A stretch of DNA of 64,000 nt from Streptomyces sp. NBC_01451 (GCF_036227485.1 NZ_CP109479.1:8928001-8992000); one strand, 5' to 3'; shown: positions 8,153-16,993, counted from the stretch's first letter. Made by a program: numbers and translations. The notes: generated by a model from the letters alone, not told the origin.

Positions 8153-9711
8153 GGGTTGTTCGCTCCCGTCTCGGGGCGCCGCCTGACGGTCAGGCGGGAC
8201 GGCAGGTCGGTCGCGTCGGCGCCGCGCGGGACGCCGAGACGTTCGAGGGCCGCGGTGCCGAGCACGGCGACGGCCAGATTGAGGAGGAGGGCGGCGAGCC
8301 CGGCGTAGATCTGCAGGGGCTGGTCGGCGGGACCGAAGGGCACGATGGACGAGAAGCCCTCGCGCACCACCATGAACGTTCCCGCCGCCATACCGGTGGC
8401 CCATCCGGCGAGCAGTGCGCGCGGATGCAGCCGGCCGGTGAACAGGCCGACGGCGACCGCCGGGAAGATCTGCAGGATCCAGACCCCGCCGAGGAGCTGG
8501 AGATTGACGGCGTCCTGGTCGCGCAGTCCGAACACGAACGCGACGGCCCCCACCTTCGCGGTGAGCGACACCGCCTTGGCGATGCGCACCTGCCGCTTGG
8601 GCGTGGCCGTCGGATGCACGTACTCGACGTACACATTGCGTACGAAGCTGGTGGCGGCGGCGATCGACATCACCGCGGCCGGGACCAGCGCGCCCACGGT
8701 GATCGCGCCGAACACCAGCCCGGCCAGCGGGCCCGGCATCAGCCGGTCGACCAGCATCGGCACGGCCGCCTCGGCCCCGCCCTCCGGTGCCCGTACCCCC
8801 GCCGCCAGGGCCGCGATGCCGAGGAAGCCGAAGAGCGCCAGCAGGCCCGTCCACGCGGGCAGCGAGACGGTGACCTTACGGACGGTGCGGGTGCCGTCGG
8901 CCGCGAAACCGGCGGTGAGCACATGCGGGTACACGAGCAGGGCCAGTGCGGAGCCCAGGGCGAGAGTGGCGTACGCCGGCTGCTGGGCGGGGGACAGGAG
9001 CAGCGGCGAGTGGGCGGCGTCCGTGCCGCCGAGGCGGCGCGCCGCCCCGTCGAAGACGGGCCCGGGCCCGCCGAACCGGTCGAGGACCAGCCAGCAGACG
9101 GCGCCCAGCGACACGAAGACGGCCACCGCCTTGAGCGCCGAGATGACGGCCGGTGCGCGCAGTCCGTGCCGGTAGGTCGCCACCGCGAGCCCCGCGAACA
9201 GGGCCACCATGACGAGATCCCCGGCAGCGCCCTGCGGATAGAGGCCCCCGGCGGTCAACACGGCGCGTATACCCAGGAGTTGGAGCGCCAGATAGGGCAT
9301 CGTCGCGAGGATCCCGGTCAGCGCGACCACCAGCGCCAGCGGCGGCGAGCCGTACCGCCCGCGTACGAAGTCGGCCGCGGTGATGTACCCGTGCCGCCGT
9401 GCCACCGCCCACAGCCGGGTCAGCAGGACGAACGCGAGCGGGCAGACGATCACCGTGTACGGCACGGCGAAGAAGGCCGGCGCCCCGTTGCCGTACGCCA
9501 GTCCGGGCACGGCGGTGAAGGTGTACGCGGTGAAGATCGTGCCGCCGAGCAGCAGCCAGGTCCACACCGGGCCGAGGCTGCGGTCGGCCAGTGCCCAGCC
9601 CTCCAGGGAGGGCAGGCGGTCGCTGGGGCGCAGGCGGCGCGCGGTCACGGCGAGCAGCGACGCCCCGCCGATCACGGCGAGGAACGTCGCGGTCATGGCG
9701 CTGTCCGCCAT
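8149..9711 (-). CDS. Sodium:solute symporter, SSS family, monocarboxylate (MctP-like)
   Basis: The 520-residue integral membrane protein has about 13 hydrophobic spans, the usual size for the sodium:solute symporter family. The conserved early block WLLLGGTIFTAYTFTAVPG and the middle block AVMSIAAATSFVRNVYVEY place it with MctP-type carriers of pyruvate, lactate and other short monocarboxylates. It is the first gene of a three-gene operon with an ECF sigma factor. The DUF3311 helper that normally precedes such carriers in the same operon is instead divergent at 9881. Substrate is inferred from family and from the neighbouring cstA. Confidence 0.88.
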   Translation of the reverse strand: MADSAMTATFLAVIGGASLLAVTARRLRPSDRLPSLEGWALADRSLGPVWTWLLLGGTIFTAYTFTAVPGLAYGNGAPAFFAVPYTVIVCPLAFVLLTRLWAVARRHGYITAADFVRGRYGSPPLALVVALTGILATMPYLALQLLGIRAVLTAGGLYPQGAAGDLVMVALFAGLAVATYRHGLRAPAVISALKAVAVFVSLGAVCWLVLDRFGGPGPVFDGAARRLGGTDAAHSPLLLSPAQQPAYATLALGSALALLVYPHVLTAGFAADGTRTVRKVTVSLPAWTGLLALFGFLGIAALAAGVRAPEGGAEAAVPMLVDRLMPGPLAGLVFGAITVGALVPAAVMSIAAATSFVRNVYVEYVHPTATPKRQVRIAKAVSLTAKVGAVAFVFGLRDQDAVNLQLLGGVWILQIFPAVAVGLFTGRLHPRALLAGWATGMAAGTFMVVREGFSSIVPFGPADQPLQIYAGLAALLLNLAVAVLGTAALERLGVPRGADATDLPSRLTVRRRPETGANNP

Positions 9712-9880
9712 GGGTCACCGTCCTTGGTGTGCCTGAAGCCCTCGCCGGAGAGTTGCGCGGCCGGCAGGTTCGGTGGACAGGGAACCGGCGGGAAATCTGA
9801 TGGAAATTCGGTGTCAACCGTTTCCGGCGGGTGGGCAACTCTTGCACAGACCCACAACGAGCGGGAAGGGAGCGCAGGTC

Positions 9881-10102
9881 ATGGCACGGACCGGACACCA
9901 GCGGCTACGGTACGTCGCCGTCGCCGTGCTGCTGCTCGCGCCCGCGGCGGGGCTGCTGTGGGTCCCCTGGTACTCCGGTGCGAGCCCGGATCTGGCCGGG
10001 ACGCCGTTCTTCTACTGGTACCAGCTCGCGTGGGTGCCGGGGAGCGGGCTCTGCCTGCTCGCCGCCTACGCGCTGACCAGGAGGGAAGGCCGCGACCCCT
10101 GA
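9881..10102 (+). CDS. DUF3311 small membrane protein
   Basis: The 73-residue protein has two predicted membrane helices (YVAVAVLLLAPAAGLLWV and the later FFYWYQLAWVPGSGLCLLAAYAL), the DUF3311 pattern. These proteins are found next to SSS symporters and are thought to be accessory subunits. ATG 9881 is preceded by GGGAAGGGAG. Here it is transcribed away from the symporter and leads toward cstA, 94 bp downstream, so it could be co-transcribed with cstA. Confidence 0.85.
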   Translation: MARTGHQRLRYVAVAVLLLAPAAGLLWVPWYSGASPDLAGTPFFYWYQLAWVPGSGLCLLAAYALTRREGRDP

Positions 10103-10196
10103 CCGGGTCGGCCGGCCACCGACATCACTTCCGCTGAACCGCGCGCACCCGTCGCGCGACAGCCATCACCCACCACCGTCAAGGTGAGGAGCCGCC

Positions 10197-12383
10197 ATGC
10201 CCGCATCAGCCATGCCCGAATCCGCTCACCCGGCGCCGGAAGGCCCGCCGTCCACGCCGTCCGGTCCCTCCCGTATGACACCGCTGACACCGCGCTCGGC
10301 CTTGCTCTGGGCCGCTGTGGCACTGGTCGGCGCGGTCGGCTGGGGCGTTCTCGCGCTGGCCAGGGGCGAGGAGATCTCCGCGGTCTGGCTGGTGATGGCC
10401 GCCCTCGGCTCGTACGCCATCGCCTACCGCTTCTACTCCCGCTTCATCGTCCGGCGCGTGCTGAAGCCGGACGACCGGCGGGCCACTCCCGCCGAACGCC
10501 TCGATGACGGTGTCGACTTCCAGCCGACCGACCGCCGGGTGCTCCTCGGCCACCACTTCGCCGCCATCGCGGGCGCCGGGCCGCTGGTGGGGCCGGTCCT
10601 CGCGGCCCAGATGGGGTATCTGCCCGGCACCCTGTGGATCGTCGCCGGAGTGATCTTCGCCGGGGCGGTGCAGGACATGGTGGTGTTGTTCCTGTCCATG
10701 CGGCGGGACGGCAAGTCGCTCGGGCAGATGGCCCGGGACGAGATCGGCAGGGCGGGCGGCGCGGCGGCCCTGATCGCCGTGTTCGCCATCATGATCATCC
10801 TGCTCGGGGTGCTGGCCCTGGTCGTGGTCAACGCACTCGCCCACTCGCCGTGGGGCACCTTCTCCGTCGCCATGACCATCCCCATCGCCCTGTTCATGGG
10901 CTTCTGGATGCATGTCATCCGGCCCGGCCGGGTCGTCGAGACCAGCCTCATCGGGGTCGCCCTGCTGCTGCTCGCGATCATCGGCGGCAGCTGGATCCAG
11001 AACTCCTCGCTCGCCGACACCTTCACCCTCAGCCCGACCACCCTGGTCTTCTGCCTGGTCGGATACGGCTTCGTCGCCTCCGTCCTCCCGGTGTGGATGC
11101 TGCTCGCGCCCCGCGACTACCTCTCCACCTTCATGAAGATCGGCACCATCGCCCTGCTCGCTGTCGGGGTCGTCGTCGCCGCGCCCGTCATGCGCGCCGA
11201 CGCGGTGAGCGACTTCGCCTCCTCCGGCACCGGCCCCGTCTTCGCCGGATCGCTCTTCCCGTTCCTCTTCATCACGATCGCCTGCGGCGCCCTCTCGGGC
11301 TTCCACGCACTGGTCGCCTCCGGAACCACTCCGAAGCTGATCCAGAAGGAGTCCCAGGTCCGGATGATCGGCTACGGCGCCATGCTCATGGAGTCGTTCG
11401 TCGCGATCATGGCCCTGATCGCCGCGGCCACCCTCGAACCCGGCCTCTACTACGCCATGAACGCCCCCGCCGGGCTCCTCGGCACCACCGCCGAGTCCGC
11501 CTCCCACGCGGTGGCGGGCCTCGGCTTCACCATCACGCCCGACCAACTGACGCAGGCGGCCAAGGCCGTGGAGGAACAGACGTTGATCGCCCGCTCGGGC
11601 GGCGCGCCCACCCTCGCCGTCGGCATGTCGGAGATCTTCTCCGGCATCTTCGGCGGGGCGGCCCTGAAGGCCTTCTGGTACCACTTCGCGATCATGTTCG
11701 AGGCCCTGTTCATCCTCACGACGGTCGACGCGGGCACCCGGGTCGGACGCTTCATGCTCCAGGACATGCTCGGCAACGTCTGGAAGCCCCTCGGCCGGGT
11801 CAACTGGAAGCCCGGCATCTGGCTGTGCAGCGGACTCGTCGTCGCAGCCTGGGGCTACTTCCTCCACTCCGGCGCCACCGACCCGCTGGGCGGAATCAAC
11901 CAGCTCTTCCCGCTCTTCGGCATCGCCAACCAGCTGCTCGCGGCCATCGCCCTCACCGTCTGCACGACGGTGCTGATCAAATCCGGCCGACTGCGCTGGG
12001 CCTGGGTCACCGGCGTTCCGCTCGCCTGGGTGGTCGCGATCACCTTCACCGCGGGCTGGCAGAAGATCTTCTCCGACGACCCCCGGGTCGGTTTCTTCGC
12101 CCAGCGCGCCAAGTACGCCGACGGCATCGACGCCGGTCAGGTACTGGCGCCCGCCAAGACCCTCGACGACATGCACACCGTGGTCACCAACTCCACGGTC
12201 GACGGCGTCCTGATCGCCCTGTTCCTGCTGCTCGTCGCGGTGGTCATCGTCAACGCGGCCGTGGTGTGCGTCCGGGCCGTACGCTCACCCGTCCCGCTCC
12301 CGACGACCGAGTCGCCGTACGTCGAGTCCCGCATCGCTGTACGGGAGGACGCCGCCGAGCCACTGGTCGGGGCCCGCTCGTGA
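10197..12383 (+). CDS. cstA: Carbon starvation protein CstA, pyruvate/peptide transporter
   Basis: The 728-residue protein has about 16-18 membrane spans and the CstA signature blocks: GHHFAAIAGAGPLVGPVLAAQMGY cut by the membrane near residues 118-141, then GFHALVASGTTPKLI and the long C-terminal spans ending in VVIVNAAVV. CstA/BtsT proteins import pyruvate, and in some bacteria peptides, under carbon limitation. ATG 10197 follows a GGTGAGGAG ribosome site. The GTGA at the stop couples it to its small partner. The nearby symporter and DUF3311 genes support a monocarboxylate-uptake region. Confidence 0.95.
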   Translation: MPASAMPESAHPAPEGPPSTPSGPSRMTPLTPRSALLWAAVALVGAVGWGVLALARGEEISAVWLVMAALGSYAIAYRFYSRFIVRRVLKPDDRRATPAERLDDGVDFQPTDRRVLLGHHFAAIAGAGPLVGPVLAAQMGYLPGTLWIVAGVIFAGAVQDMVVLFLSMRRDGKSLGQMARDEIGRAGGAAALIAVFAIMIILLGVLALVVVNALAHSPWGTFSVAMTIPIALFMGFWMHVIRPGRVVETSLIGVALLLLAIIGGSWIQNSSLADTFTLSPTTLVFCLVGYGFVASVLPVWMLLAPRDYLSTFMKIGTIALLAVGVVVAAPVMRADAVSDFASSGTGPVFAGSLFPFLFITIACGALSGFHALVASGTTPKLIQKESQVRMIGYGAMLMESFVAIMALIAAATLEPGLYYAMNAPAGLLGTTAESASHAVAGLGFTITPDQLTQAAKAVEEQTLIARSGGAPTLAVGMSEIFSGIFGGAALKAFWYHFAIMFEALFILTTVDAGTRVGRFMLQDMLGNVWKPLGRVNWKPGIWLCSGLVVAAWGYFLHSGATDPLGGINQLFPLFGIANQLLAAIALTVCTTVLIKSGRLRWAWVTGVPLAWVVAITFTAGWQKIFSDDPRVGFFAQRAKYADGIDAGQVLAPAKTLDDMHTVVTNSTVDGVLIALFLLLVAVVIVNAAVVCVRAVRSPVPLPTTESPYVESRIAVREDAAEPLVGARS

Positions 12384-12568
12384 ACGTCCGGCGCTGGGTC
12401 CGGGCCGTGCGCTGGTACCTGCGCGAACTGACCGGAGAGGCGGAGTACGACCGCTACTGCGAGCGCCACCGCGGCCACCACTCGCACGCCCCGGTACCGA
12501 CCCGGCGCGAGTACGAGGTACTGCGCACCCTGCACCGGGAGACCCATCCGCAGAGCCGCTGCTGCTGA
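12380..12568 (+). CDS. YbdD/YjiX family small protein, CstA partner
   Basis: The 62-residue protein starts at GTG 12380 inside the last codons of cstA (GTGA overlap). It has the family layout: WVRAVRWYLRELTGEAEYDRYCERH at the start (first 20 residues or so basic and aromatic), then RREYEVLRTLHRE and a cysteine-rich tail (SRCC). YbdD/YjiX proteins occur next to cstA/btsT and are thought to modulate the transporter; no enzymatic role is known. Confidence 0.92.
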   Translation: MNVRRWVRAVRWYLRELTGEAEYDRYCERHRGHHSHAPVPTRREYEVLRTLHRETHPQSRCC

Positions 12569-12623
12569 CACCACGCCCGCGGCTCGTGCGGGTCGGCCGG
12601 GTTCGGATCGGCCGGGAAGCATC

Positions 12624-12653
12624 GGGGCGGGGCCCGGAGACGGGCTCCGCCCC
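12624..12653 (+). terminator. Strong hairpin after cstA-ybdD
   Basis: GGGGCGGGGCCCG pairs with CGGGCTCCGCCCC over 13 bp (one G-U pair) and is closed by a GAGA tetraloop. There is no T-run, as is common in Streptomyces. The rest of the 321-bp gap up to 12889 holds only the promoter of the next gene; I see no coding capacity in it. Confidence 0.75.
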
Positions 12654-12877
12654 GTACGTTCTCCCCACCGGCCCCTGCCGCCCGATCCGCCCGACACGTC
12701 GACTCCGCGCATCTCCACGCGGGCCCCGACCCACGGCGGTCGGCCTCGGCCGAGGACTGGCTGGAGGTCGGCCACCGGATGCGACGCGAGGACTGCTGCT
12801 CCCCCGAGAGCGGGGGGCTACCGAGGCCGCCAGCCCGCTCACGTGCCCGTCCGCCTCGCCACCGTCCCGCGGCTGGG

Positions 12878-12883
12878 TAGTCT
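12878..12883 (+). promoter_or_regulatory. -10 box of a leaderless gene
   Basis: TAGTCT ends 6 nt before ATG 12890, and no ribosome site is present. This places the transcription start on the start codon. Confidence 0.6.
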
Positions 12884-12889
12884 CAGGGC

Positions 12890-13345
12890 ATGCGGATCTC
12901 CGTTTCCTCGGACATGGACGAACCCGTGGCTCGCGCCCTTCTCGGCCAACTGCGCGACCGCGGCCACGAAGTGGTGACATACGGGGCGCTGAGCCCCGGC
13001 GACGATCCGCAGTGGGCCGCCTGCTCCGAGGCGGCGGCCCGCGAGGTCGCCGCCGGGAACGCCGACCAGGCCGTCGTCTGCTGCTGGACCGGCACGGGCG
13101 CGTCCATCGCCGCGAACAAGGTGCCCGGAGTACGCGCGGCCCTGTGCACGGACGCCTACACGGCGGACGGCGCACGCCGCTGGAACGACGCCAACGTGCT
13201 CGCGCTCAGCCTGCGCCTGACGTCGGAGCCGCTGCTCAAGGAGATCCTCGACGCCTGGTTCGCCGCCGAGGCGAGCGAGGACACCGAGGACCGGGCGAAC
13301 GTGGCCCGCGTGCAACGGCTCGACAGCGGCAGAAGTGCCCGGTGA
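12890..13345 (+). CDS. RpiB/LacA/LacB family sugar-phosphate isomerase
   Basis: The 151-residue protein matches the RpiB/LacAB fold. It begins with a nucleotide-like strand (ISVSSDMDEP), has the middle block AVVCCWTGTGASIAANKVPGV and then RAALCTDAYTADGARRWNDANVL, which carries the arginine and asparagine of the family. Such enzymes interconvert ribose-5-P and ribulose-5-P or galactose-6-P and tagatose-6-P. The neighbouring DeoR, SIS and class II aldolase genes make a tagatose or related route more likely than pentose metabolism. The transcript appears leaderless, and the gene converges with the DeoR gene. Confidence 0.88.
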   Translation: MRISVSSDMDEPVARALLGQLRDRGHEVVTYGALSPGDDPQWAACSEAAAREVAAGNADQAVVCCWTGTGASIAANKVPGVRAALCTDAYTADGARRWNDANVLALSLRLTSEPLLKEILDAWFAAEASEDTEDRANVARVQRLDSGRSAR

Positions 13346-13389
13346 ATCAGGGCAGTTGAGGAGCCGGGTGGTGGGCGCCGGACCGCCGA

Positions 13390-14169
13390 TCAGACCGTGA
13401 TCACCCTGAGTCCGGCCTCCTCGAACCGTCCCACCGTCTCCGCGTCGGCCGCCGTGTCCGTGACCAGCGTGTCCACGGCTTCCACCGCGCAGATCCGGGC
13501 GAACGCCCGCCGCCCCAGCTTGCTGGAGTCGGCGGCGACCACCACACGCTCGGCGCGCTCGCACAGCAGCCGGTTGATCGCGGCCTCCGCCTCGTCGTTC
13601 GCCGCCGCTCCGTGCGTGACGTCGAAGGCGACCACGCCCAGCACGGCCAGGTCGATCGTGATCTGGCCGAGCACACCGTCGGCGAGCGGCCCGATGAGCT
13701 CGTACGACTGCGGGCGGGCGACCCCGCCCGTCACCACGATCTTGAACTGGGGCCGCACGGCGAGCTCGTTGGCGATGTTCAGCGCGTTCGTGACGATCGT
13801 CAGCGCGGGCGAACCGGAGGCCAGATCGCTGCGTACGGCCAACGCGCGCGCCACCTCCGTCGTGGTCGTGCCGCCCGTCAGACCCACCGCCTCACCGGCT
13901 GTGACCAGGCCCGCGACCGCCTTCGCGATGCGCTGTTTCTCCGAGGCGCGGCGAGCGGTCTTGTAGCGCAGCGGCAGTTCGTAGGACACGCCGTGCACGA
14001 CCGCGCCGCCCCGGGTGCGCACCAGCATCTGCTGCTCGGCGAGCTGGTCGAAGTCGCGGCGGATCGTCGCGGCCGACACCTCGAGCTCGGCAGCCGCCTC
14101 CTCGACCTCCAGCCGGCCCCGCTCGACGAGCAGCTCCAGCAGGGACTTCCAGCGGTCGTCCCGGGACAT
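13390..14169 (-). CDS. DeoR/GlpR family sugar-phosphate-sensing repressor
   Basis: The 259-residue protein has an N-terminal winged HTH (EEAAAELEVSAATIRRDFDQL, about residues 21-41, cut at 20 in family alignments) and a C-terminal sensor domain of the isomerase fold. The sensor carries the family motifs LTGGTTTTEVA and VVAADSSKLG. DeoR regulators of this type bind a sugar phosphate and release the DNA. ATG 14169 has GGAGAG upstream. It is divergent from the SIS/aldolase genes with an inverted repeat between them (14257-14272), so it probably represses them and itself. Confidence 0.9.
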   Translation of the reverse strand: MSRDDRWKSLLELLVERGRLEVEEAAAELEVSAATIRRDFDQLAEQQMLVRTRGGAVVHGVSYELPLRYKTARRASEKQRIAKAVAGLVTAGEAVGLTGGTTTTEVARALAVRSDLASGSPALTIVTNALNIANELAVRPQFKIVVTGGVARPQSYELIGPLADGVLGQITIDLAVLGVVAFDVTHGAAANDEAEAAINRLLCERAERVVVAADSSKLGRRAFARICAVEAVDTLVTDTAADAETVGRFEEAGLRVITV

Positions 14170-14249
14170 CCGGACTCTCCGTTCCTCGATCTTCGGCGAC
14201 CCTAGCGCACCGAAAGTTCACCCCACTCCTTCAGTCGCGTGCTTGATTG

Positions 14250-14285
14250 TGCTCGAAAGATGGCTATATCTTGCAGAAAAGAGCA
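14250..14285. promoter_or_regulatory. Nested inverted repeats, candidate DeoR operator
   Basis: In this AT-richer stretch AAGAT (14257-14261) and ATCTT (14268-14272) are perfect arms around 6 bp. An outer pair, TGCTC (14250-14254) and GAGCA (14281-14285), encloses them. The site lies between the divergent DeoR and SIS genes, which makes it the best operator candidate. Confidence 0.5.
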
Positions 14286-14316
14286 TCTCATCGATTCTTT
14301 GGGGGAGGGGCAGGGC

Positions 14317-15216
14317 ATGACCCATGTAGAGGACGAGCTGAACAGTCAGCCCGAGTGCTGGACCCGCGCCGCCACGGAGGCGGCCGGACACGCCGACGTG
14401 CTGCCGGTCGCGGGGGAGCGGGTGGCGATCGTGGGCTGCGGCACCTCGTACTTCATGGCGCAGGCGGTCGCGGCCCTGCGGGAAGGCGCCGGCCAGGGCG
14501 AGACGGACGCCTTCGCCGCCTCCGAGTTCCCCTACGGCCGCCCGTACGACCGGGTCCTCGCCCTCACCCGGTCGGGTACCACCACCGAGGTGCTCGACCT
14601 GCTCGGACGACTGCGGGGCGCCACACCCACGGGTGCGCGGACCCGGACGGCCGCGATAACCGCCGACCCCCGGACTCCCGTTGCGGAAGCCGCCGACGAC
14701 CTCGTCGTGCTCGGCTACGCGGACGAACGGTCCGTCGTGCAGACGCGGTTCGCCACCACCGCCCTCACACTTCTCCGCGCCCACCTCGGACTGCACACCG
14801 AGGCCGTGGTCGACGACTGCCGTACGGCGCTGGCGACTCCCCTTCCCGAAGGGCTCGTCGAGTGCACGCAGTTCACCTTCCTCGGCCGGGGCTGGACGGT
14901 GGGGCTCGCCAACGAGGCCGGGCTGAAGATGCGCGAGGCGTCCCTGTCCTGGACCGAGGCGTATCCGGCGATGGAGTACCGGCACGGTCCCATCAGCGTC
15001 ACCACCCGGTCCACGGCGACCTGGATGTTCGGCGAGGCACCGGAGGGGCTGGCCCGACAGGTCAAGGACACGGGGGCGTTGTGGGTGGCCGGGACTCTCG
15101 ATCCGCTCGCCGAACTCGTGCGCGCGCAACGCCTCGCGGTCGCGGTGGCGGCGGCGCGGGGCCTCGATCCGGACCGCCCGCGCCACCTCACCCGATCGGT
15201 GATCCTCGCCCCCTGA
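14317..15216 (+). CDS. SIS-domain phosphosugar isomerase/deaminase
   Basis: The 299-residue protein contains two SIS (sugar isomerase) domains like the isomerase half of GlmS and AgaS. The motifs are IVGCGTSYFMA near residue 37, LTRSGTTTEVLDLL in the first domain, and KMREASLSWTEAYPAMEYRHGP in the second (the last a GlmS-like EA-Y-x-E-x-x-HGP block). It would isomerise or deaminate an amino-sugar or ketose phosphate. ATG 14317 is preceded by GGGGGAGGGG; upstream in-frame codons cross the putative operator. The aldolase follows after 52 bp. The substrate could be galactosamine-6-P or tagatose-6-P, but the sequence does not decide. Confidence 0.87.
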   Translation: MTHVEDELNSQPECWTRAATEAAGHADVLPVAGERVAIVGCGTSYFMAQAVAALREGAGQGETDAFAASEFPYGRPYDRVLALTRSGTTTEVLDLLGRLRGATPTGARTRTAAITADPRTPVAEAADDLVVLGYADERSVVQTRFATTALTLLRAHLGLHTEAVVDDCRTALATPLPEGLVECTQFTFLGRGWTVGLANEAGLKMREASLSWTEAYPAMEYRHGPISVTTRSTATWMFGEAPEGLARQVKDTGALWVAGTLDPLAELVRAQRLAVAVAAARGLDPDRPRHLTRSVILAP

Positions 15217-15268
15217 GGCCCCGCGGACACCCAGTTGCCGCCCAGTTGTCGACCGAGAGGAGCGACGG

Positions 15269-16117
15269 ATGACGATTGTCACCACCGGCGAGCTCATCAC
15301 CCGGGCCGCCGCCGCGCACACGGCGGTCGCCGCGTTCAACATCATCACCCTGGAGCACGTCGAAGCCGTCATCGCCGGTGCCGAGAAGGCGGGTTCACCC
15401 GTCGTCCTCCAAGTCAGCGAGAACGCGGTCAAGTTCCGCCACGGACGGCTCCTCCCGCTGGCCCGGGCCGCCGCCTCGGCCGCCGAACATGCCGCCGTAC
15501 CCGTCGCGTTGCATCTCGACCACGTACAGAGCGACGACCTGCTGCGCCAGGCACCCGGCGCCGGATTCAGCTCCGTGATGTACGACGCGGCCCGCCTGCC
15601 TTATGCCGAGAACCTCGCCGCGACCCGGGCCGCCGCCGACTGGGCGCACGCCCAAGGACTCTGGATCGAGGCCGAGTTGGGCCAGGTGGGCGGCAAGGAC
15701 GGACGGGCCCCGCTGGACGCGCACGAACCCGGTGCCCGCACCGACCCCGCCGAGGCCCGTGCCTTCGTCGCCGACTCCGGGGTGGACGCCCTGGCCGTGG
15801 CGGTCGGCAGCTCGCACGCCATGACCACCCGTACGGCGGCACTCGACCAGGACCTCCTGAAGCGACTGTCCGCCACGCTGGACGTCCCCCTCGTCCTGCA
15901 CGGCTCGTCCGGTGTACCGGACGGCCACCTGGTGGCCGCCGTCGCGGCCGGCATCACCAAGGTCAACGTCGGGACGGCCCTCAACATCGCCATGACCGGC
16001 GCCATCAGGGAGTTCCTTGACGGCCACCCCGAGGCGGTCGACTCGCGCAAGTACCTCGGTGTGGGCCGGGAGGCGATGACGCGGGCGGTCACACGGATCA
16101 TCGGCGTGCTGAGCTGA
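15269..16117 (+). CDS. Class II ketose-bisphosphate aldolase (GatY/KbaY-like)
   Basis: The 282-residue protein is a zinc-dependent class II aldolase of the fructose/tagatose-bisphosphate group. Visible landmarks are AFNIITLEHVEAVIAGAE near the start, the zinc-binding HLDH near residue 84, the catalytic EAELGQVGG block, VGSSHAM, VLHGSSGV and the phosphate-binding GITKVNVGTALN. It cleaves a ketose bisphosphate to two triose phosphates. An ATG with a GAGAGGAG ribosome site sets the start. With the SIS and RpiB-like genes it forms the lower part of a hexitol or amino-sugar route; no kinase is present in the window. Confidence 0.92.
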   Translation: MTIVTTGELITRAAAAHTAVAAFNIITLEHVEAVIAGAEKAGSPVVLQVSENAVKFRHGRLLPLARAAASAAEHAAVPVALHLDHVQSDDLLRQAPGAGFSSVMYDAARLPYAENLAATRAAADWAHAQGLWIEAELGQVGGKDGRAPLDAHEPGARTDPAEARAFVADSGVDALAVAVGSSHAMTTRTAALDQDLLKRLSATLDVPLVLHGSSGVPDGHLVAAVAAGITKVNVGTALNIAMTGAIREFLDGHPEAVDSRKYLGVGREAMTRAVTRIIGVLS

Positions 16118-16133
16118 CACGGACGGACGCTGG

Positions 16134-16139
16134 TACTTT
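16134..16139 (+). promoter_or_regulatory. -10 box of a leaderless gene
   Basis: TACTTT ends 6 nt before ATG 16146 and no ribosome site is present. The AraC gene therefore seems to have its own promoter just after the aldolase stop. Confidence 0.6.
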
Positions 16140-16145
16140 TTCACC

Positions 16146-16934
16146 ATGCGTGAGACAGAGCTGCACCTCGGTGAACCGCCTCGGGTGGCGAACGCCGGCG
16201 TCGGCGTGCACGGCGTCGCGAGCCGCACCGACGTCTTCCGCCTGCCCGAACTGTGGCAGCTGCACCTCTACCAGTACGAGGCCGAGCTCACCGTCGACGG
16301 CACAGTGCACCAGGTCCGCCCGGGCCGCGTCAGCCTCGTACCGCCCGGCAGCACGGTCCGCTTCCGCTACCAGGGCCGCTCCGAGCACCTCTACGCGCAC
16401 CTGCGCGTCCCGGCCGTCGGCCCGTCGCGCACGGTGCCCGTCGTCCAGGACGCGGGCCCCGAACTCCCCACCCTCACCGGCCTGTTGCTCGCGGCGATCG
16501 CAGCACTGCCGCGCACACCCGAGCACACGAGAGCCGAGATCTGGACCGCGCTGTGGCGTATCGCCCACCTCGCCCCGGAAACCGGGCGCCCCGGCCCCGG
16601 CCCGCACCCGGCGGTCGGCGCGGCCATCGCGTACATCGAGAGCCGACTGGCCGCTCCGCTCACCGTTCCCGCCGTCGCCCAGGCGGCCGGTGTCTCGCAC
16701 AACCACCTGACCAGGCTGTTCAAGGCCGCGACCGGCGACACCGTGGTCGGCTACGTCCGCCGCCGCAGACTCGACCGCGCCCACCACCTGCTGCGCGCCT
16801 CGACCCTCTCCATCCCCGCCGTGGCCGCCTCCGTCGGCATCCCCGACCTGCACGCCTTCAACAAGGCATGCCGCCGCGAACTCGGCGCGTCACCCCGCGC
16901 CCTGCGGGGAGAGACAGTCGCGACCATTCCGTAG
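16146..16934 (+). CDS. AraC family transcriptional regulator
   Basis: The 262-residue protein has an N-terminal cupin-like sensing domain (VDGTVHQVRPGRVSLVPPGS at about 56-75) and a C-terminal double HTH (about 160-255). The second half contains VPAVAQAAGVSHNHLTRLFK and the terminal RRELGASPRALR block typical of AraC. It probably senses a sugar and activates genes. The neighbouring sugar-phosphate block is the likely target, but no binding site is evident. The gene converges with the methyltransferase gene downstream, 59 bp apart. Confidence 0.9.
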   Translation: MRETELHLGEPPRVANAGVGVHGVASRTDVFRLPELWQLHLYQYEAELTVDGTVHQVRPGRVSLVPPGSTVRFRYQGRSEHLYAHLRVPAVGPSRTVPVVQDAGPELPTLTGLLLAAIAALPRTPEHTRAEIWTALWRIAHLAPETGRPGPGPHPAVGAAIAYIESRLAAPLTVPAVAQAAGVSHNHLTRLFKAATGDTVVGYVRRRRLDRAHHLLRASTLSIPAVAASVGIPDLHAFNKACRRELGASPRALRGETVATIP

Positions 16935-16993
16935 AGTGGTCGGAATTCACTGCATGGCCACGACGCCGTGACGCCCCCGACTACCTGGCGGCC

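Noticed and set aside
10206..12176. Long open frame on the minus strand opposite cstA.
   Set aside because: It is an acidic, Gly/Asp-rich low-complexity translation with no domain, an artefact of high third-position GC opposite a real gene.
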